A stretch of DNA of 64,000 nucleotides from Taxawa tesnikishii (nom. ined.) (GCA_030247885.1 JAPDRO010000027.1:392700-456699), one strand, 5' to 3'; positions 23,314 through 35,991 are shown, counted from the stretch's first letter. Numbers and translations are program-made. The notes: generated by a model not told the origin, from the sequence alone.

Positions 23314-24806
23314 TGGACCTGCGGGCTTGGACGTCGTGGCTCGATACTCGGTGGTAGCGTATTGTGTTGTGGTGGATTTTTGCGTGCAACTGGCTGCCGA
23401 TGTCTCTAATCGCTAACCGCGTTCCTGCGCTTTTCTCGAGAGTTATGGAGAGTTGTTGGAGTTTTGTTGTTGTTGCGGTGAACACGACTCTGTGTCGCAG
23501 TTGATGTTTGATGTGGTGCAAGGGGTGCTATAGTCTCCCTTTTATCGATTCGGACTGTTTTGAACGTTGCTACGGCACGACGCGTCGGTCGCGCGTTTTC
23601 GTAAACCGTTTCAGGGATCAGGGAAAGGGAAACGGACAGGGAAACGGACAGGGAGAGGGACGGGGATGGCTCAGTATCAGGCCCTTCTGTACTGTATGGA
23701 AGAGGTATGCAGATATCGCCGCACGCTATCATATGCATTGTATATATATATGTAAAACTAGACCTTTCCCCCAGATAATCAGGCGGTTGGCGTGGCCAAG
23801 TTTGACGCGACGTGTGAGGCGCAAGGAGCCGCATGACATGGTTGGACACGCGCATGAAGATGAAATTGACCTGCACGCCAAATCTTGCTTCTGGAACGCG
23901 GGGACGTGCATGCCCTCAAACCTGGCGTACACATTGCGTGTCCAATCAATCCAATCCGGCTTTCTCCAGTCTGCACCGGGATGCACCAAGCGGCCCAGCG
24001 AAGCCAGAGCAAGAATTGTTGTGTAAGCCGCGCCCAGGGCGTACGGACAAGAGACAGCTCACTCGAACATGACTGTGCTACACCCGGCAGGTCGACAACT
24101 CCCACCGCCAAAGTCCCGATCGACAGACACCCACGGAATGTTTAGGAGTGGACTGGACTCTCGGCATCGCGCTCGTATAGCGCAGGATGCGCGCGATTGT
24201 ATTGCCACGGCTGCGCACCCGGGCGCCCAGTAGAGCTTCACGCCGCACCCATCTAAGCCAAGCCCAGCGCACATCCGGTGACCAGCTTGCAGCGACACAA
24301 GAGCTGCGACTTACGCGGCCAGGCATCCGTCACTAAGTGAAGAAACATTGGAAGAGCAACCCGCGCGGGCAATGCTCACATACAACTGTACGCGGCTGCC
24401 CCGAGCATTGCATGTTTTCCGAACGTACCAATATGTACATACAGCTGGGCATACAACTATACGACTGGGTACGAGCGCGATGCGCGTCAGTACGATACGT
24501 GACTTGTACACAATGCTGTGCGCCTGTGCGCCTGTGCGCCTTGTTTGCTTCGTGGCAATTTCATCTGCGCTGAGAGAATTCACGTCACACACACTCCAGC
24601 ACATTCTGCCTTTGAATCCCGTGTTCCCATACTGTCCCTCGCACCTTACTCCACAAACAGGTACAGGTAAGAAGAACTAAAAAAGACTCAAACAAAAAAA
24701 GTCAGAAGTTGGTTCGGTGATACACTACACTACATCTGCAAGGTTCATATATCTCTCTGGTATGCATACATGTTGCGGAACAAAGTAGGATGACGGATCT
24801 TCCTCT
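23314..24806. other. Intergenic, no recognised gene
   Basis: About 1.5 kb between two minus-strand genes. The first 250 bp upstream of 23,313 are the likely MARVEL promoter. Around 23,620-23,660 the motif GGGAAACGGACA repeats. The open frames of 80-170 codons on both strands have no family signature. Confidence 0.45.
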
Positions 24807-27263
24807 CTACAACTTAGCCTTCGGACTCTGACTGGCCTCTGCCTCGGCATACATCTCATCGAGCAAGTGACGGTACTTCTTCGCCGTTTGAGGTCTCTTG
24901 AGTTTTAGCCTGTTCTCAGCGTCAGCGCATCAGATCCCACACTCAGTAGCACTTCCCTCGATCCAGACCGCCATTCCAGCGCCAGTTGCGATCCTAAACT
25001 TGGGATTCGGAGAAGGGTGATAACCACTTACGTCGGCGTCAACAACTCATTCTCAATCGTGAACGGCTCCACCAACAACCTTGTACTCTTAACCCTCTCA
25101 TAAGAGTTGAATTTTGCTTTCTTGCCCACTCTTTCCAACTCCTTCAATACCGCTTTGCGGACCTTGGCCTCCTGCGCCGCCGCCTCGAGCGCCTTGATGT
25201 CCTTGTCGTCCACCTCCTTGCCCAACACCTTCCCACAGAACGCGGCGAACGCATCCGGCTGAATCCCAAAGATCGACACGAGGTGTGACTGGTGCGAGTC
25301 TCCGTGCACATACGCCTGCGCCAGCCAGTTCAACTGTCCCAGGTACACGTTCTCGATCCTCTCCGGAGACACATACTCGCCCTGCGCCAACTTGAGCACG
25401 TTCTTCCTGCGATCGATGATCTTGAACCGTCCCATCTCATCCACGCTACAGATGTCACCGGTACGGAACCAGCCATCCTCGGTAATGCTCTTCTTCGTCT
25501 CCTCCTCGTTCTTGAAATACTCCCTGAACCGATTCGCGCCCCGGATTAACAGCTCGCCGCGCGGGTGCGGCTTGTCCGTGCTCAGATACTCCATGTCCGG
25601 CACGTCCATGAGACAGACCTCGTTACTCGGGGCCACCGCACCACAGTTCCCAGCGCTGAAATCGCCTTCCAACTGCGCGACGGAGCAGGCGTACGTCTCC
25701 GTCAGTCCGTACCCTTGCACGAACGTATTCGCGAACACAACGCGCAAGAATTGCTGCAGACTCGGATCGATAGGCGCGGATCCGCTGACCATCGCTCTTA
25801 CGCGCTCCAGCCCGAACGCAGCCGTGACCTTGCGCCCCCAGATCCGGTCCCACAGCGCATGCTTGTTCGTCGCCTTCCCGGCGTCGGCGTTCTGGAGTGC
25901 GGCCATCTTGCTCGACACAATGTGCCGGGACAGCGCACCCCTCACGCCGCTCTGCTGCACGGTGGCCGCCTTGATCGCTCCTCCAAACCGATTGTACAGC
26001 CGCGGAACGGAGATGAAAGAGGTGGGCCGCAGCAGTTTGAGGTCCTCGGTTAGGGCGGCGATGTCGCCGTGGAAGTAGCCAATCGAGGTCCCGGCCCAGA
26101 GCGCCGTGTGCTCCGTCACGCGCTCGTAGATGTGCGCGAGCGGGAGGTAGGAGCACATGACGTCGCCCGCGCGCTGCTGCATGAGTGTCAGAGACGACGA
26201 GGCGGCGGCGACGGCGTTGGCGTGCGTCAGCACCACGCCCTTGGGCGCTCCCGTCGTGCCTGACGTGTAGTTTATCGTGATGATATCCTCGGGCCGTGGC
26301 GCGTGATGTGGCTTGGGGCTCTTCTCACCCAGGGCCTCAACATCGTTGATATGATAGATGCTCACGCCCACGTCCGAGGCAAGCGCGTTGAGGATATCCG
26401 CCTTGGACGTGCCCGGCAGCTCGCCCCCGTCGTCAGCGGGTCCATACTCACGATAATCTTGAGCGTCGGACACCTGGGCGCCAATTTCAAGAGCGTCGGG
26501 ATATGTGCTAGGCTCGTACACACCGCGGCCAGACCGGCATGGTTGATGATATACTCGGTCGTGTCCGGCCCCAGCGTGTCGTAGATCGACACCGAGAAAA
26601 GTGACTGCGACATGCATCCCAAATCTACAATCTGCCACTCCGGCCGGTTTTGGCACCACAGCCCTACGCCGTACTGAGAGCCCGTGATGGAGAGGTTTTG
26701 GTGCAAGGAAACGAGCCCGATCCCAAAGTTTGTCCGTCGCGCTGCCACTTCCGCGTACGTCTCCCAAATGTAGGGTCCCCAGGTCTTGGTCGCGGGGTCG
26801 TAGGGCCGATGGCCTAGGCATCGTGCACCTGGGACGCGTTTGACTGTCGTGATCGTCAGCCAATGTTCTACCATCTTACTGTCCTGCCCCATATCGAACA
26901 GTTATGCAGACATACCGGTATCCTCGAAGATCTCGTGCGCCGTACCAATCTACATAAACAAGTGTTAGCCTCCGCAGCGCCTCGAACCAACCATCCACCA
27001 GCAGCGCAGAGTGCGCTAGTTGCATTGCAATTGCACGCGCGAGCCCAGGCGCACAGTAGAGGCGTGCACGGAAGTCGTACGCAAAGGAATATCCCATCTC
27101 ACCTTCGGATCAAGCGTCTCCAATATTCCATCCGCAAACCTCCAGTGTCTGTATATCTTACTTCTGCCAGACTGTTCGCTGCCGTCTACGGCGACGCTGT
27201 AGGGAGTGCCGGGGGTGGGGGTGCTTGCAATTCTGTTGCACGATCTAAAGCTAGGGAGGACAT
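24807..27263 (-). CDS. Long-chain acyl-CoA synthetase (Faa-type, PTS1 AKL)
   Basis: Fatty-acid--CoA ligase of about 700 residues. The start at 27,263 gives MSSLALDRATELQAPP, then PYSVAVDGSE and KIYRHWRFADG, typical of fungal Faa1/Faa4-like enzymes. Motifs: RCLGHRPYDPATKTWGPY, the P-loop YTSGTTGAPKG, LPLAHIYERV, VQGYGLTETYA, the ATP/hinge GWFRTGDICSVDEMGRFKII and DRRKNVLKLAQGEYVSPE. The last exon, after a GTAAGT intron, ends SPKAKL, a canonical peroxisomal PTS1, so the product probably activates long-chain fatty acids inside peroxisomes. Two single-base shifts are needed: near 27,218 in a C run and near 26,440. The second lies in conserved sequence that continues in the other frame; a GTGAGT...AG alternative there would delete conserved residues, so I prefer an indel. 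Confidence 0.9.
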
Positions 27264-28455
27264 CCTGGGTGATGTTTGCTTGAAACTAAGGTTGTTTGCT
27301 TGGGTTTAAGGTCGTTTGGGTCGTTTGGGCCGTTTGCTGCGGATGGCGATGTAAGGTTGCAGGACGTATGATGCGGGATGCGGGTTGCCGAAGTGGGTAG
27401 GGTTAGAGCTTGTACAAGTGCTTGATAGGCGATATTGGCGAAATGATATAGATATCTGTGTATGATGAGGATTGAAGGTCTCTTGTAGGCTGCTAATGGT
27501 CGACTAGGACTCGGGACGATCCCCGGTCAGCTGGAACCCATCTAGATAACCAGGTGTGATCCGAATCGCTGTACTTACCAGGCGAAACAAAGGGGATGGA
27601 TCTATGCAATGCGTGCCCAGCTGTTCTCTCTATGCTTTCTTTCTATTCTTATCGCTTCGCGACGGACGTGGCGGACCAGTTGTATCACAGAGATGGATGC
27701 GAGCAAGGAGGTAGGAAGAGCAATAGCGACACCAGGAGGGACACGACGAGGAGTAGCCAGACGGGCTGAGGTCAGATGAATGGAGGGTCGGTTTCGTAGC
27801 ACTTCACAAGACACCGAGGTTCAGTTGATCTTGGCAACGATATCATCATCTGCCACCAGGCCACCAAGCCATCGCCGACACCGACACTAGTATAATATCC
27901 ATTACGGGCGTAATCTCGACCGAACCGACTGCAGTTCGTGTTGCAACCCAGATAGACTACTACAGATGCACACACTTCCGTACCTTGACCTTTGCTCGGG
28001 AAAGATCGAGATCCTCATGATTGCAATTGCAACATCTTGCATCCACTATACCCACCACACCCATCATGTTGGCTCGAGTCAAGTGCAGCATGTCAGATCT
28101 CCACGTGTTCCTGCCGCTGCACGGCCCCCAGCCGGTAGTTGCGTTGCATAGCCGCATCTCCATCCGCGTCCGCACCCACATCCGCGAATCAAAACTTTAT
28201 CCACATCCGCAGATATATTGATACATTGGTACACAGACACAACATCCGTGTATACAACCGGGTGCGAGCGACATGCGCGCGAGGCCCCGTTCCAATCATC
28301 CCAATCAAGCTCAAGGAACGCCGCGCTGAGCTGTGTGCTCGATTGCAACAGATGCTCCGACAGTGCAAGCCTCCCTTCATACTCAAGAGCCGCCATCTCT
28401 TGACGCCAACAAGTCACAGATGGCCGAAGCAGATCGAAACTCATCCAAACCTCTT
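27264..28455. other. No recognisable gene
   Basis: About 1.2 kb upstream of the acyl-CoA synthetase start. There is only its likely promoter (27,264-27,500) and short open frames; no repeats or RNA genes seen. Confidence 0.45.
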
Positions 28456-29805
28456 TCACTCCTTCCCCGATTCCTTAACGCGGACCGCCGGGTCACGTCC
28501 CCTTCGCCACGCCTCATCGCGAAGCTGATTCAGCTCCTCCCTCTCCCGCTCAATCGTTTCCACCAACCATTCCTTCCGCCCCGGCTTTAAACGCTCCAGT
28601 TCCGCCTCTTCCCCGGCATCTTGTTTCCTTTCCCATTCCCCTTCTCCTTCCCCTGCGCCCACCACCCCTTCTTCCTCTCCTTCGCCTGCCCACCCAGCTC
28701 CTCGTCAGCCAATCGTTCCAATTGCTCGGTCCTGCGTAACTCATACTCCCGCTCCCTAACCCTCCACCTCTTCTCAAACCACCCCTCGAACTCCATCTCT
28801 CCGCCAAAACAGATCCCGTACCCGGAACAGTAGCAGCCCCGCATACTCGGACAGTCCACCGTTCTTCCAGTGAACAAATAATGCCAGAGATACTCCCACA
28901 CCCGCCCACTCAAATAATCACTCAACTCCGTTCTTAGCAACCAGTCCCGGAAATAAACGTACCGGGCCAAGGGAATCGCCTGGATGCGCTCCCGACTCAA
29001 TGCGAACTGCCCGCAGCAGGGTTGAGACAGGATCTTCGGCACCGGGTCCAGGGGAAAGAGTTCCTTGAACGCGGCCGCCATGAGCGGTTCCTCCGCCTTA
29101 TCCAGCGCAACCCTCCCCATCTCGGAAGTGCGCGACCCGGACACAGTGTCAGGCACAGCGGGATCGAGCGGGTGTAACCAATCGGGACACCCGGGATCCC
29201 AAGCGCAGCGCAAATTGAAGTAGCCCCGCCGCACCACGTGCGAGGGATCCAGATCTAAGAGCATCCATGCCGCGTCGTTGTTTTGGAGTTCGTTGTTGTG
29301 CCAAGCGAAGCGGTGCGCGTGCATGAAGATGGAGATGTCGGCAAGGTTGGGATAATGATCGATGATATATGTCAAATATACCATGACTTCATGTCCTTTA
29401 TTCTTCTTTACTTCCAACCCTAACCCTTCTCCCCTTTTTTGATCTACAACGTACTCCGCTACCTCCATGTTTCCCTCGGGGGTATGAGCGAGCCTAGATA
29501 GGAGCGGATCCATGTCGTGTTCTCAGCCCGAGTGCGCGCGATCACCAGCGTGCGGGTATAATTCTCCCCTGGCGGCTTTGGCGTCCCGGGCGGGAACAAT
29601 GACTTCTGGTGCAGATCTGGTGTTGGCCGGTTGTTCCTAAGATCAGGCAAGATGTGTTCACCCGAAGCTATTTCCTGCGCGCTGGGACCTTTGGGGAGCG
29701 CCATTGTGTGGGAATGAAGTGAATTTTAGCGGAGCGTTGAAAGCTCACAATGAGCACAGTGATGAGGATTGCGGTTACAAGAATTAGGCGCCGTCGAATG
29801 AACAT
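28456..29805 (-). CDS. DUF3431 type II membrane protein
   Basis: The N-terminus from ATG 29,805 is a basic anchor plus hydrophobic span (MFIRRRLILVTAILITVLIV), the signal-anchor layout of the family. Core DUF3431 motifs follow: LVIARTRAENTTWI, the block KNKGHEVMVYLTYIIDHYPN, ISIFMHAHRFAWHNNE, then PCCGQFALSRERI and YLSGRVWEYLWHYLFTG. The C-terminus is a charged coiled-coil-like tail (EAELERL, REREELNQL). The family is fungal, with a glycosyltransferase-like fold suspected but no settled function. The frame must shift by one base at three homopolymers: a CCCC run near 29,697, a CCCCC run near 29,480 and a GGGG run near 28,670. Without them, shorter frames start at 29,704 and 29,513 and the tail ends at 28,587. 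Confidence 0.8.
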
Positions 29806-31024
29806 AACCCCCGTCGTGGTATCGTGCGCTCAGCTGCCTTCGCTTGTCAAAGTCTTTCGCATAGATCGTGCCGGTAGCGGATTGAATGTTTGCATGTCAA
29901 GATGAAGGTGCTGCGAGATCGCGGTGTCAGGAGTTCAGGGAGGTCCCGACAGCGTAGGAGGTGGAGCGGACGAAAGGGATGATAGTGGGAGAAGGAGAGA
30001 ACTGATAGTCGGAGCGATCTGCCCGCAAACAATATCGAGACTCTGTAAAGGCATTGTTGAGGATAGATAAATCCGCGTTCGACAGCGAGGTTCGGGATTG
30101 AAGCGGGAGAGCGGGAGATCTGCGATCAAGGTGGACCCTGGAATTTGACTGCGAAGTGGTTATCTCGAATGTGTCAGACTCCCTCTCCCTTTCACACATC
30201 ATGTGCGAGTACGTTTTTGCACTCTTGTCATGGGTGTTGCGTCCTCTCTACACATGAGTATACCACCTCTTCTTCGCGCGCGTTTTGGACGACGGAATCA
30301 CGCTAGCATCAAATATAGGCACATACTCCAGACATCCGCAACACTTGAGAATTACGACGCGTGCTCGTAAAACTTCTCAACCTCCGATTGAGGTTACACC
30401 GAAATCTTACCACGCCACTGTCCTGTCGTTGTTGTGGTATCTGATTCAGAGAGCTCCAACAACCAGAAGTCCACCTCTTGTACAGATCCGGTCTTCCAGG
30501 TTAGGGTTAACTCACGGCCAGATATGACGTTTTCTTCTCCTCCCTGCACCGCGCACCTCGATGCAAAGCTCGTCGATTGTTCCCAGGCACAGGACGGTCT
30601 GAAACACTCAGTCATTACTCGGGATATTCGAAGCATAGCCAGGAACCCTACTGCAACAGCGGGCGATATTACCCAATCGTCAGCAAAATCCAGGCATGGG
30701 AAGGCTATCTCAACGACAGCAAAGCTGGAAGGTTTGTGATGGCGCCGTACTTTCGGAGAGCTCGGGATCCACGACAGCGGGCTCATAGTTAGCATCGAAG
30801 GTAATGCTATACGTCGACCCTGTGACGCGTGGTACGGCAGGACAGTCGAGAGTCCCTCCGATGTCCGCTCTGTACGACACGTAGCAATGCACGAGCAGCT
30901 GTCTCTTGCCTTTCCTAATTTGTCACTCCTCTGCTTTTTGGACTTCTTGTTGCATGCATGTCTAGTTGGTCTTTCTCTTCCCAGCACTAACAGCACCGCT
31001 CTCTTCGTGAGCCTTTCTAGCGAA
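29806..31024. other. No recognisable gene
   Basis: Between two divergent loci. The open frames, up to 240 codons on the minus strand at 30,394-31,119, partly overlap the nitrate reductase relic and have no family match. The minus frame looks like a shadow. Confidence 0.45.
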
Positions 31025-34000
31025 ATGGTGAAAAGTGAGCGGGAGTGGAAGGTCAAGGTTCGCGACCATCCTGGATCTTGGGTCGATGACATCTTCAATG
31101 AGCCTGACTGGAAGTACATTCATGAACATCACGTCGGAGCTCTCAACCGTGACAGCCGCAGGGCAGGCCATACTCATGCCGGAGATGATCCTTACGAGCA
31201 CGATGACCCAGTCGATATGGCAAGAGACGAGGGGCAGTAAAGCATCAAGACCCGAACAAGAAACAGAGAAAGGACAACTTTTCAACATTAGGGACATCCT
31301 CAAGGCAATTCCGGACTTCCATCTACGCCACCCAAAAGATCGCAGCCTGGGTTGGCGATATGTCTTGGACACGAGGGAAAACTGAGTGAAGAACGAGGAG
31401 GATTGGCCTGCAAACGGCGAGAAGAGAAGAGAAGGAAGGAAGGAAGGAAGGAAGGAAGGAAGAGGAGCAAAACAAGAAGGAAGAGAGAGAACGAAAAGAA
31501 GCGGATGAAGCAGTCTGGTGGTGACAAGGACAAGGATGAACAACGGAAGGGTAATCAAGATCCCCGGCCGGAGCATGAGATGAACGAACGTGGCGGCGGA
31601 AATAAACACCACGACGCGCGCCCCACTGGTGGAGACCAAAAGCAAGACACCGATAGGAAGGCTGAGGACGACAAGTCTGAGGAGGGTAAGCTGAGGGAGA
31701 AATATATTCCTCAGGAAGTCTCTTTGTTGCGGATGTTGGAGCATGAGAAATGCTACATTAATAACCTTGCGCAAAGCGACGGAAAATATGTTGCACCCAA
31801 ACAGGGCGAATCGACGATATCTATTGACAAGGCCGGCCAGTTCACACCAGCCAACTGGATTCCACATTCTGCTGATCTCATTCGACCAACGCGCAAGCCG
31901 ATCTCACACTGTTGTTCGATGCAGGCTTCATCACACCCAATGATATCTTTTATGTGCGGAGTCACGGAGCAGTCCCTCGAATCCTATGGGAGGAGCATAA
32001 ACTTGACATCCAACACGGAAAGGGGTTTTCTCTATGCGAGACATCAAGAACTTTGACTGGGTCAATATCGCGGTAGCGATGGCCTGCTCGAGCAACCGAC
32101 ATAAAGAGCTCAACATGATCAAGAAATCCAAGGGCTACAACTGGGGTGCTAGAGCTGTGAGCTGCGCTTTCTGAAAGGGTCCTTTGCTTCGTAACGTGCT
32201 GCTGGTCGCTGGTGTGCACGAAGACATGCTCAAGGAAAAGGATTACGAGTCAAGACGTTATTGGGTTCACTCTAAAGGAGCAGATACTCCTAACGACCAA
32301 CATTACCCAACTTCAATCCCACTTCAGTATGTCATGGACCCTACAAGCAACATCATTCTGGCATATGAGATGAACGATGTTCCGCTGCCTCCTGTTCGCG
32401 GCTATCCCCTCAGGCTGATAGTGCCAGGATACATAGGAGGACGCAGCGTTGAATGGCTGAGGAGGATATGAGTCGACGACAAGAAAACCGATTCGTACTA
32501 GCACTTCAACGACACTCGGACCCTGCCTTCTTTCGTGACTGAGATGGACGGCGACCTCGCCAAAGCTATGCAACGTCATCCGGACACCGCATGTTACGAG
32601 CAGAACTTGAATTTCGTCATTGTCAAACCAGCTCAAGGTGAGCGTATTCCTTTGTCAGATGCAAAAAGACCTATAGAATCGAGGGTTTTGCGTAGGACGA
32701 TGGTGGTCACGAAGTCCAAAAAGTCGAGACATCGCTGGACGGAGGCGAAAGCTGGCTTTATTGTTGTCACAGGTTCCCGGATCGACTAATAAGACATAGC
32801 GAAAAATTCTGGACGTGGGTCTCCTCGTAAATAGATGTTGAGATCCTACACCTTCTGTCTGCTCCCAGCATAACGGTCAGATGTTTCAATGTCTTCAAGA
32901 ATACACAGCCGAAGACACCGTCATGGAACCTCATGGGTAAGTGGCACTAGCTTTTCGCTGCGCATACGCCGCCCTAACGGCCAAGCAGGCACCACGAACA
33001 ACAGCTGGTATCAGCTGCACACTGAGCCAACAATTGATCCCAAGACGAAATCACCTTGCCTACTGTTCAGGCACCCCGTAGAACCCGGCAATGCATCAGA
33101 AGGCTGGATGCAACCATCGTGGGTAAACAAGATCCAGCAGGTTAAACAGGAAGCGGGCACAACCTCGAAGCAATCCACAAAGGACGAAATCGAGAAGCAT
33201 GACAACGAGAGCGATTGCTGGATTGTAGTGGATGGCAGGGTATATGATGCTACAAGCGTACTGAGCTGGCGACCTGGAGGTGCAGCTGCTGTTCTGGGCC
33301 ACGCTGTAAAGTCCACTACGAGACCACCGCTGAATTCTCGGGCATACACGATGCGTTTGCATACGCAGAATTGGAAGGTGAGTTCGTTTCCGGATCACAC
33401 ATCAAGAGATGCTAAGTCCGTAAGAATGCATCCTTGGTGTAGTTACCGACAAGACAAAACCAAGCAAAGTCAGAAAGCACAAGCGAAGGAGGCGACCGAC
33501 TGCACCTCAACACGACAAAGGCATCGTTCTACAAAAGCACCGGTGGGTGCCCTGCAAGCTGAAGAATCGCAACTCCATTTCCGATGACAACACCGCCTAT
33601 ACTTTCGAGCTTCCTGACGGCAGCAAAAGCTCGAACTTAACGCCCGTCAGCATATCCAGTGTGGCTTCCATCTGAGAGATCGAATGGTCGTTAGGCCGTA
33701 CACACCGACGCGACCGCTGCTACCCGCAAACAATGAAGATGACTCAGCCTGTGACAATCTCCTGGACAACGATGCAGACGCTCTGCGCGACGGCGTCGGC
33801 TCCTTCGACCTTACCGTGAAAACGTACTTTCTCAGCAAGTCCCAACCGGGTGGCACTCTGTCCAACATCCTCGACTGCATGCCTATCGGCGAAGGGATTG
33901 AGATCCGCGGCCCGAGCGGCGGTATTATCTACCGCGGCCATGGCACCTTCTCAATCGAGGGCACCAAGCGCTCCTTCAGCCGCATCAGCCTCGTCCTCGG

Positions 34001-34370
34001 CGGCTCAGGCCTCACACCAGGTTACTCGCTGATCGCGCGAGCTCTCCTGACCAAGGACGACTCGACCCTCCTTCGCGTCATCGACGCCAATAATTCCGAG
34101 GACGACATTCTCCTCCGCGACGAACTCGGCTATCTTGAGAACCGCTACTAGAATAGGTTTAAGATCGTCCACGTCATGTCCGGCCCAAGCGATGACTGGA
34201 AGGGCAAGAAAGGCTAAGTCAAAGACAACGTTATCAAAGATGCGTTGTTCGAGGCCGCGGACGACAGTGTGCTGTTCTTGTGTGGGCCGCCTGTTATGAG
34301 TCAGAATGCCGTATTGCCTGCGATCAAGGAATGAGGTTATAAGGAGCATGAGAATTGCTTCGGATTCTAA
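31025..34370 (+). pseudogene. Assimilatory nitrate reductase (niaD/NIA) pseudogene
   Basis: Remnants of all regions of a eukaryotic nitrate reductase follow in order. N-terminal extension: VDDIFNEPDWKY, LRHPKDRSLGWRYVLDT and a Lys/Glu/Arg-rich linker. Mo-molybdopterin domain: QFTPANWIPHSADLI, ELNMIKKSKGYNWGA with the AVSCAF cysteine, PVRGYPLRLIVPGYIGG. Dimerisation domain: HTEPTIDPKTKSPCLLFRHP. Cytochrome b5: ESDCWIVVDGRVYDATSVLS with HPGG changed to RPGG, losing a haem ligand. FAD/NADPH part: RPYTPTRPLL, GGSGLTPGYSLIARALL, LFLCGPP and the C-terminal ENCFGF at 34,368. It has stops at 31,239, 31,383, 32,172, 32,469, 32,499, 34,149, 34,216 and 34,332 plus frameshifts near 31,300, 31,960, 33,320 and 33,600. 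The enzyme would reduce nitrate to nitrite in the cytosol; this copy cannot. A functional gene is presumably elsewhere. Confidence 0.92.
31431..31462. repeat. (GAAG)n microsatellite, 8 units
   Basis: An uninterrupted GAAG tract inside the Lys/Glu-rich linker of the nitrate reductase relic. It probably grew in that purine-rich coding linker and may have contributed to frame loss. Confidence 0.9.
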
Positions 34371-34899
34371 GCAGAGCGATTTCATGAAGAGTGAAAAAGT
34401 CCGGTGCTTTAGACACTATGAAGATATTATGCGTTGTTCAGTTGATATCATCAAAATTGAATGAACAGGCATTTCTTTGAGGGGAGGAGCGGGGCTTTGC
34501 CTTTCCACATCTCCGATGCATGAAGCAAGCCACTGACGGTGCCTGAACTTCTGAACAGCACATCCCCTCACATATCACACCTGCACCCCGCAAACTCAAT
34601 GCGGTCCTTGCCGTTCAGCCCCAGGCACACGACGATGCAGTCAAGATCAGATTGCAAGTTCACGTCATCCGACAGCGCGCCTCTGCGACCAAGAAGAGGC
34701 GCAATGCAGATGAGATCATTGCCAACGGAGAGATTGAGCAAGCAGTACGCGTCTCCCTCGGCCGATTCCTCAGTGGAGGTATAAATGCACAATGCGCCTG
34801 TGATGACGGATTTGCATTTGCTCAAGACTCCCGTCGATCTGAATAGCAAAAGCGAGTGTTGACCTGGGCTTCCACTTTCGGTTTTCGGTACTGGACATC
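34371..34899. other. Intergenic, no recognised gene
   Basis: Short open frames on both strands at 34,540-34,850 without family match. The last 60 bp are the likely promoter/leader of the secreted protein that follows. Confidence 0.4.
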
Positions 34900-35505
34900 A
34901 TGAAGCTCTTTTCCTTCTCCTTCGCCGCCGGCTTGGTGGCTGCAACAGCGGCGCAGATGGTTAACCGCACAGCGACGAATGGCTGGGGCTCGACGCCCTC
35001 GCAGCGCCACTACATCAACGCTACTCAGGCCATGACGGTCATCAACGCTGCGATTCAATACTCGAGGTCCTCTGCTTCCTGTGCCCCTTGCCTTCGTGAA
35101 GTCGTCTGACTCTCATTCCAGCGTTCCGAACGACATCGCCGTCCTCGATCCCTCCTCCCAACTCGTCGCTTTCTTGCGTATGGACAACGCATTTCTCGGC
35201 TCGGTCGACATCAGCATCAAAAAGCGCGCACAGTAACCTACTTCAACGGCTTGTTCCCCTCCTACGGGTTGCAAAATCGTTCCCAGCCCGGTGGCGATGT
35301 ATTCGGTATCGAGCAGACCAACGGTGGACTTGTCGTTTTTGGCGGTGGACAGCCGATCTATGACGCTGAGGGCTACTTCATCGGTGCGGTTGGTATCAGT
35401 GGAGGGTCGGTGGAGCAAGACGTCGAGACCAGTGTCAAGGCCGCGCAGAGTATTGGGACCACGTTGGTCGATTATGTGTACCCCGAGGGTGGGGTTGTGC
35501 AGTGA
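34900..35505 (+). CDS. Secreted HbpS/GlcG-like (DUF336) protein
   Basis: Start MKLFSFSFAAGLVAATAAQ is a clean signal peptide, so the product is exported. Exon 1 runs to about 35,066; a 56-bp intron ending TTCCAG joins to SVPNDIAVLDPSSQLVAFLR. The conserved HbpS/GlcG core follows: AFLGSVDISIKKA, then FPSYGLQNRSQPGGDVFGIE and the hallmark GGGQPIYDAEGYFIGAVGIS with GGSVEQDVETSVKAA. The family binds haem or related small molecules in bacteria, and secreted fungal versions are common with unknown role. One base appears missing near 35,227 (after ATCAAAAAGC), otherwise the frame stops at 35,237. Product about 180 residues. Confidence 0.8.
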
Positions 35506-35991
35506 GCCGAGCCCGGAGGGCGGAGCAGTTGTAGGGGTTTGTAGAAGTGTTCCATTAGGCCAGATATCAGCATGTACATATTATACCAGTATTCCATAAT
35601 GTCGCAAAAGAAGAGAAAGCGTCGATACGGATGCCGCGAAGGGCGAGGGTCGTTTAAGCTATAGCGTAGAGGGCGATCGTCTAGCACGAGAACTGGGGAA
35701 AGCACGGAGGATATTATTAAGCATACCCTAAGTTCTTAGCCGCCCCGCCTTCCAGGCGCTCTCGATTGGCTATTGTTCAGCTGTTGTCGCTGCAGGATGC
35801 GTGGCTGAGCAATTGACGCCTAGGAACGAACCCAGCCATCTAGGCTTCCTCATATATGCCTCTGGTCGGGGTCCAGACATCTGCATTAAGAAGAAGCAAA
35901 GCTTGGCTACCCAAGAGAATGGGTTCTCAACCTGGAGCTCAGCCGGCCGCCAGACAGCCGCCCGGACAAGACATCTTTACGACCCCCAACA
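35506..35991. other. Intergenic, no recognised gene
   Basis: No gene signature. Open frames at 35,801-36,089 run into the HET relic and do not look independent. Confidence 0.4.

Noticed and set aside
26395-26450. GTGAGT...AAG 50-bp intron in the long-chain acyl-CoA synthetase
   Set aside because: It has a good donor and branch point, but the spliced-out residues are conserved in the family; a one-base indel explains the frame change with less loss.
31352-32056. Separate Lys/Glu/Arg-rich 234-codon protein
   Set aside because: Its second half is the nitrate reductase Mo-domain start and its first half is the charged linker of that enzyme.
31383-34334. TGA codons in the nitrate reductase relic as RNA-editing sites (UGA to UGG) that restore Trp
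   Set aside because: Fungal A-to-I editing favours UAG contexts, and the locus also has TAA and TAG stops at non-Trp positions, several frameshifts and a lost haem ligand, so editing could not rescue it.
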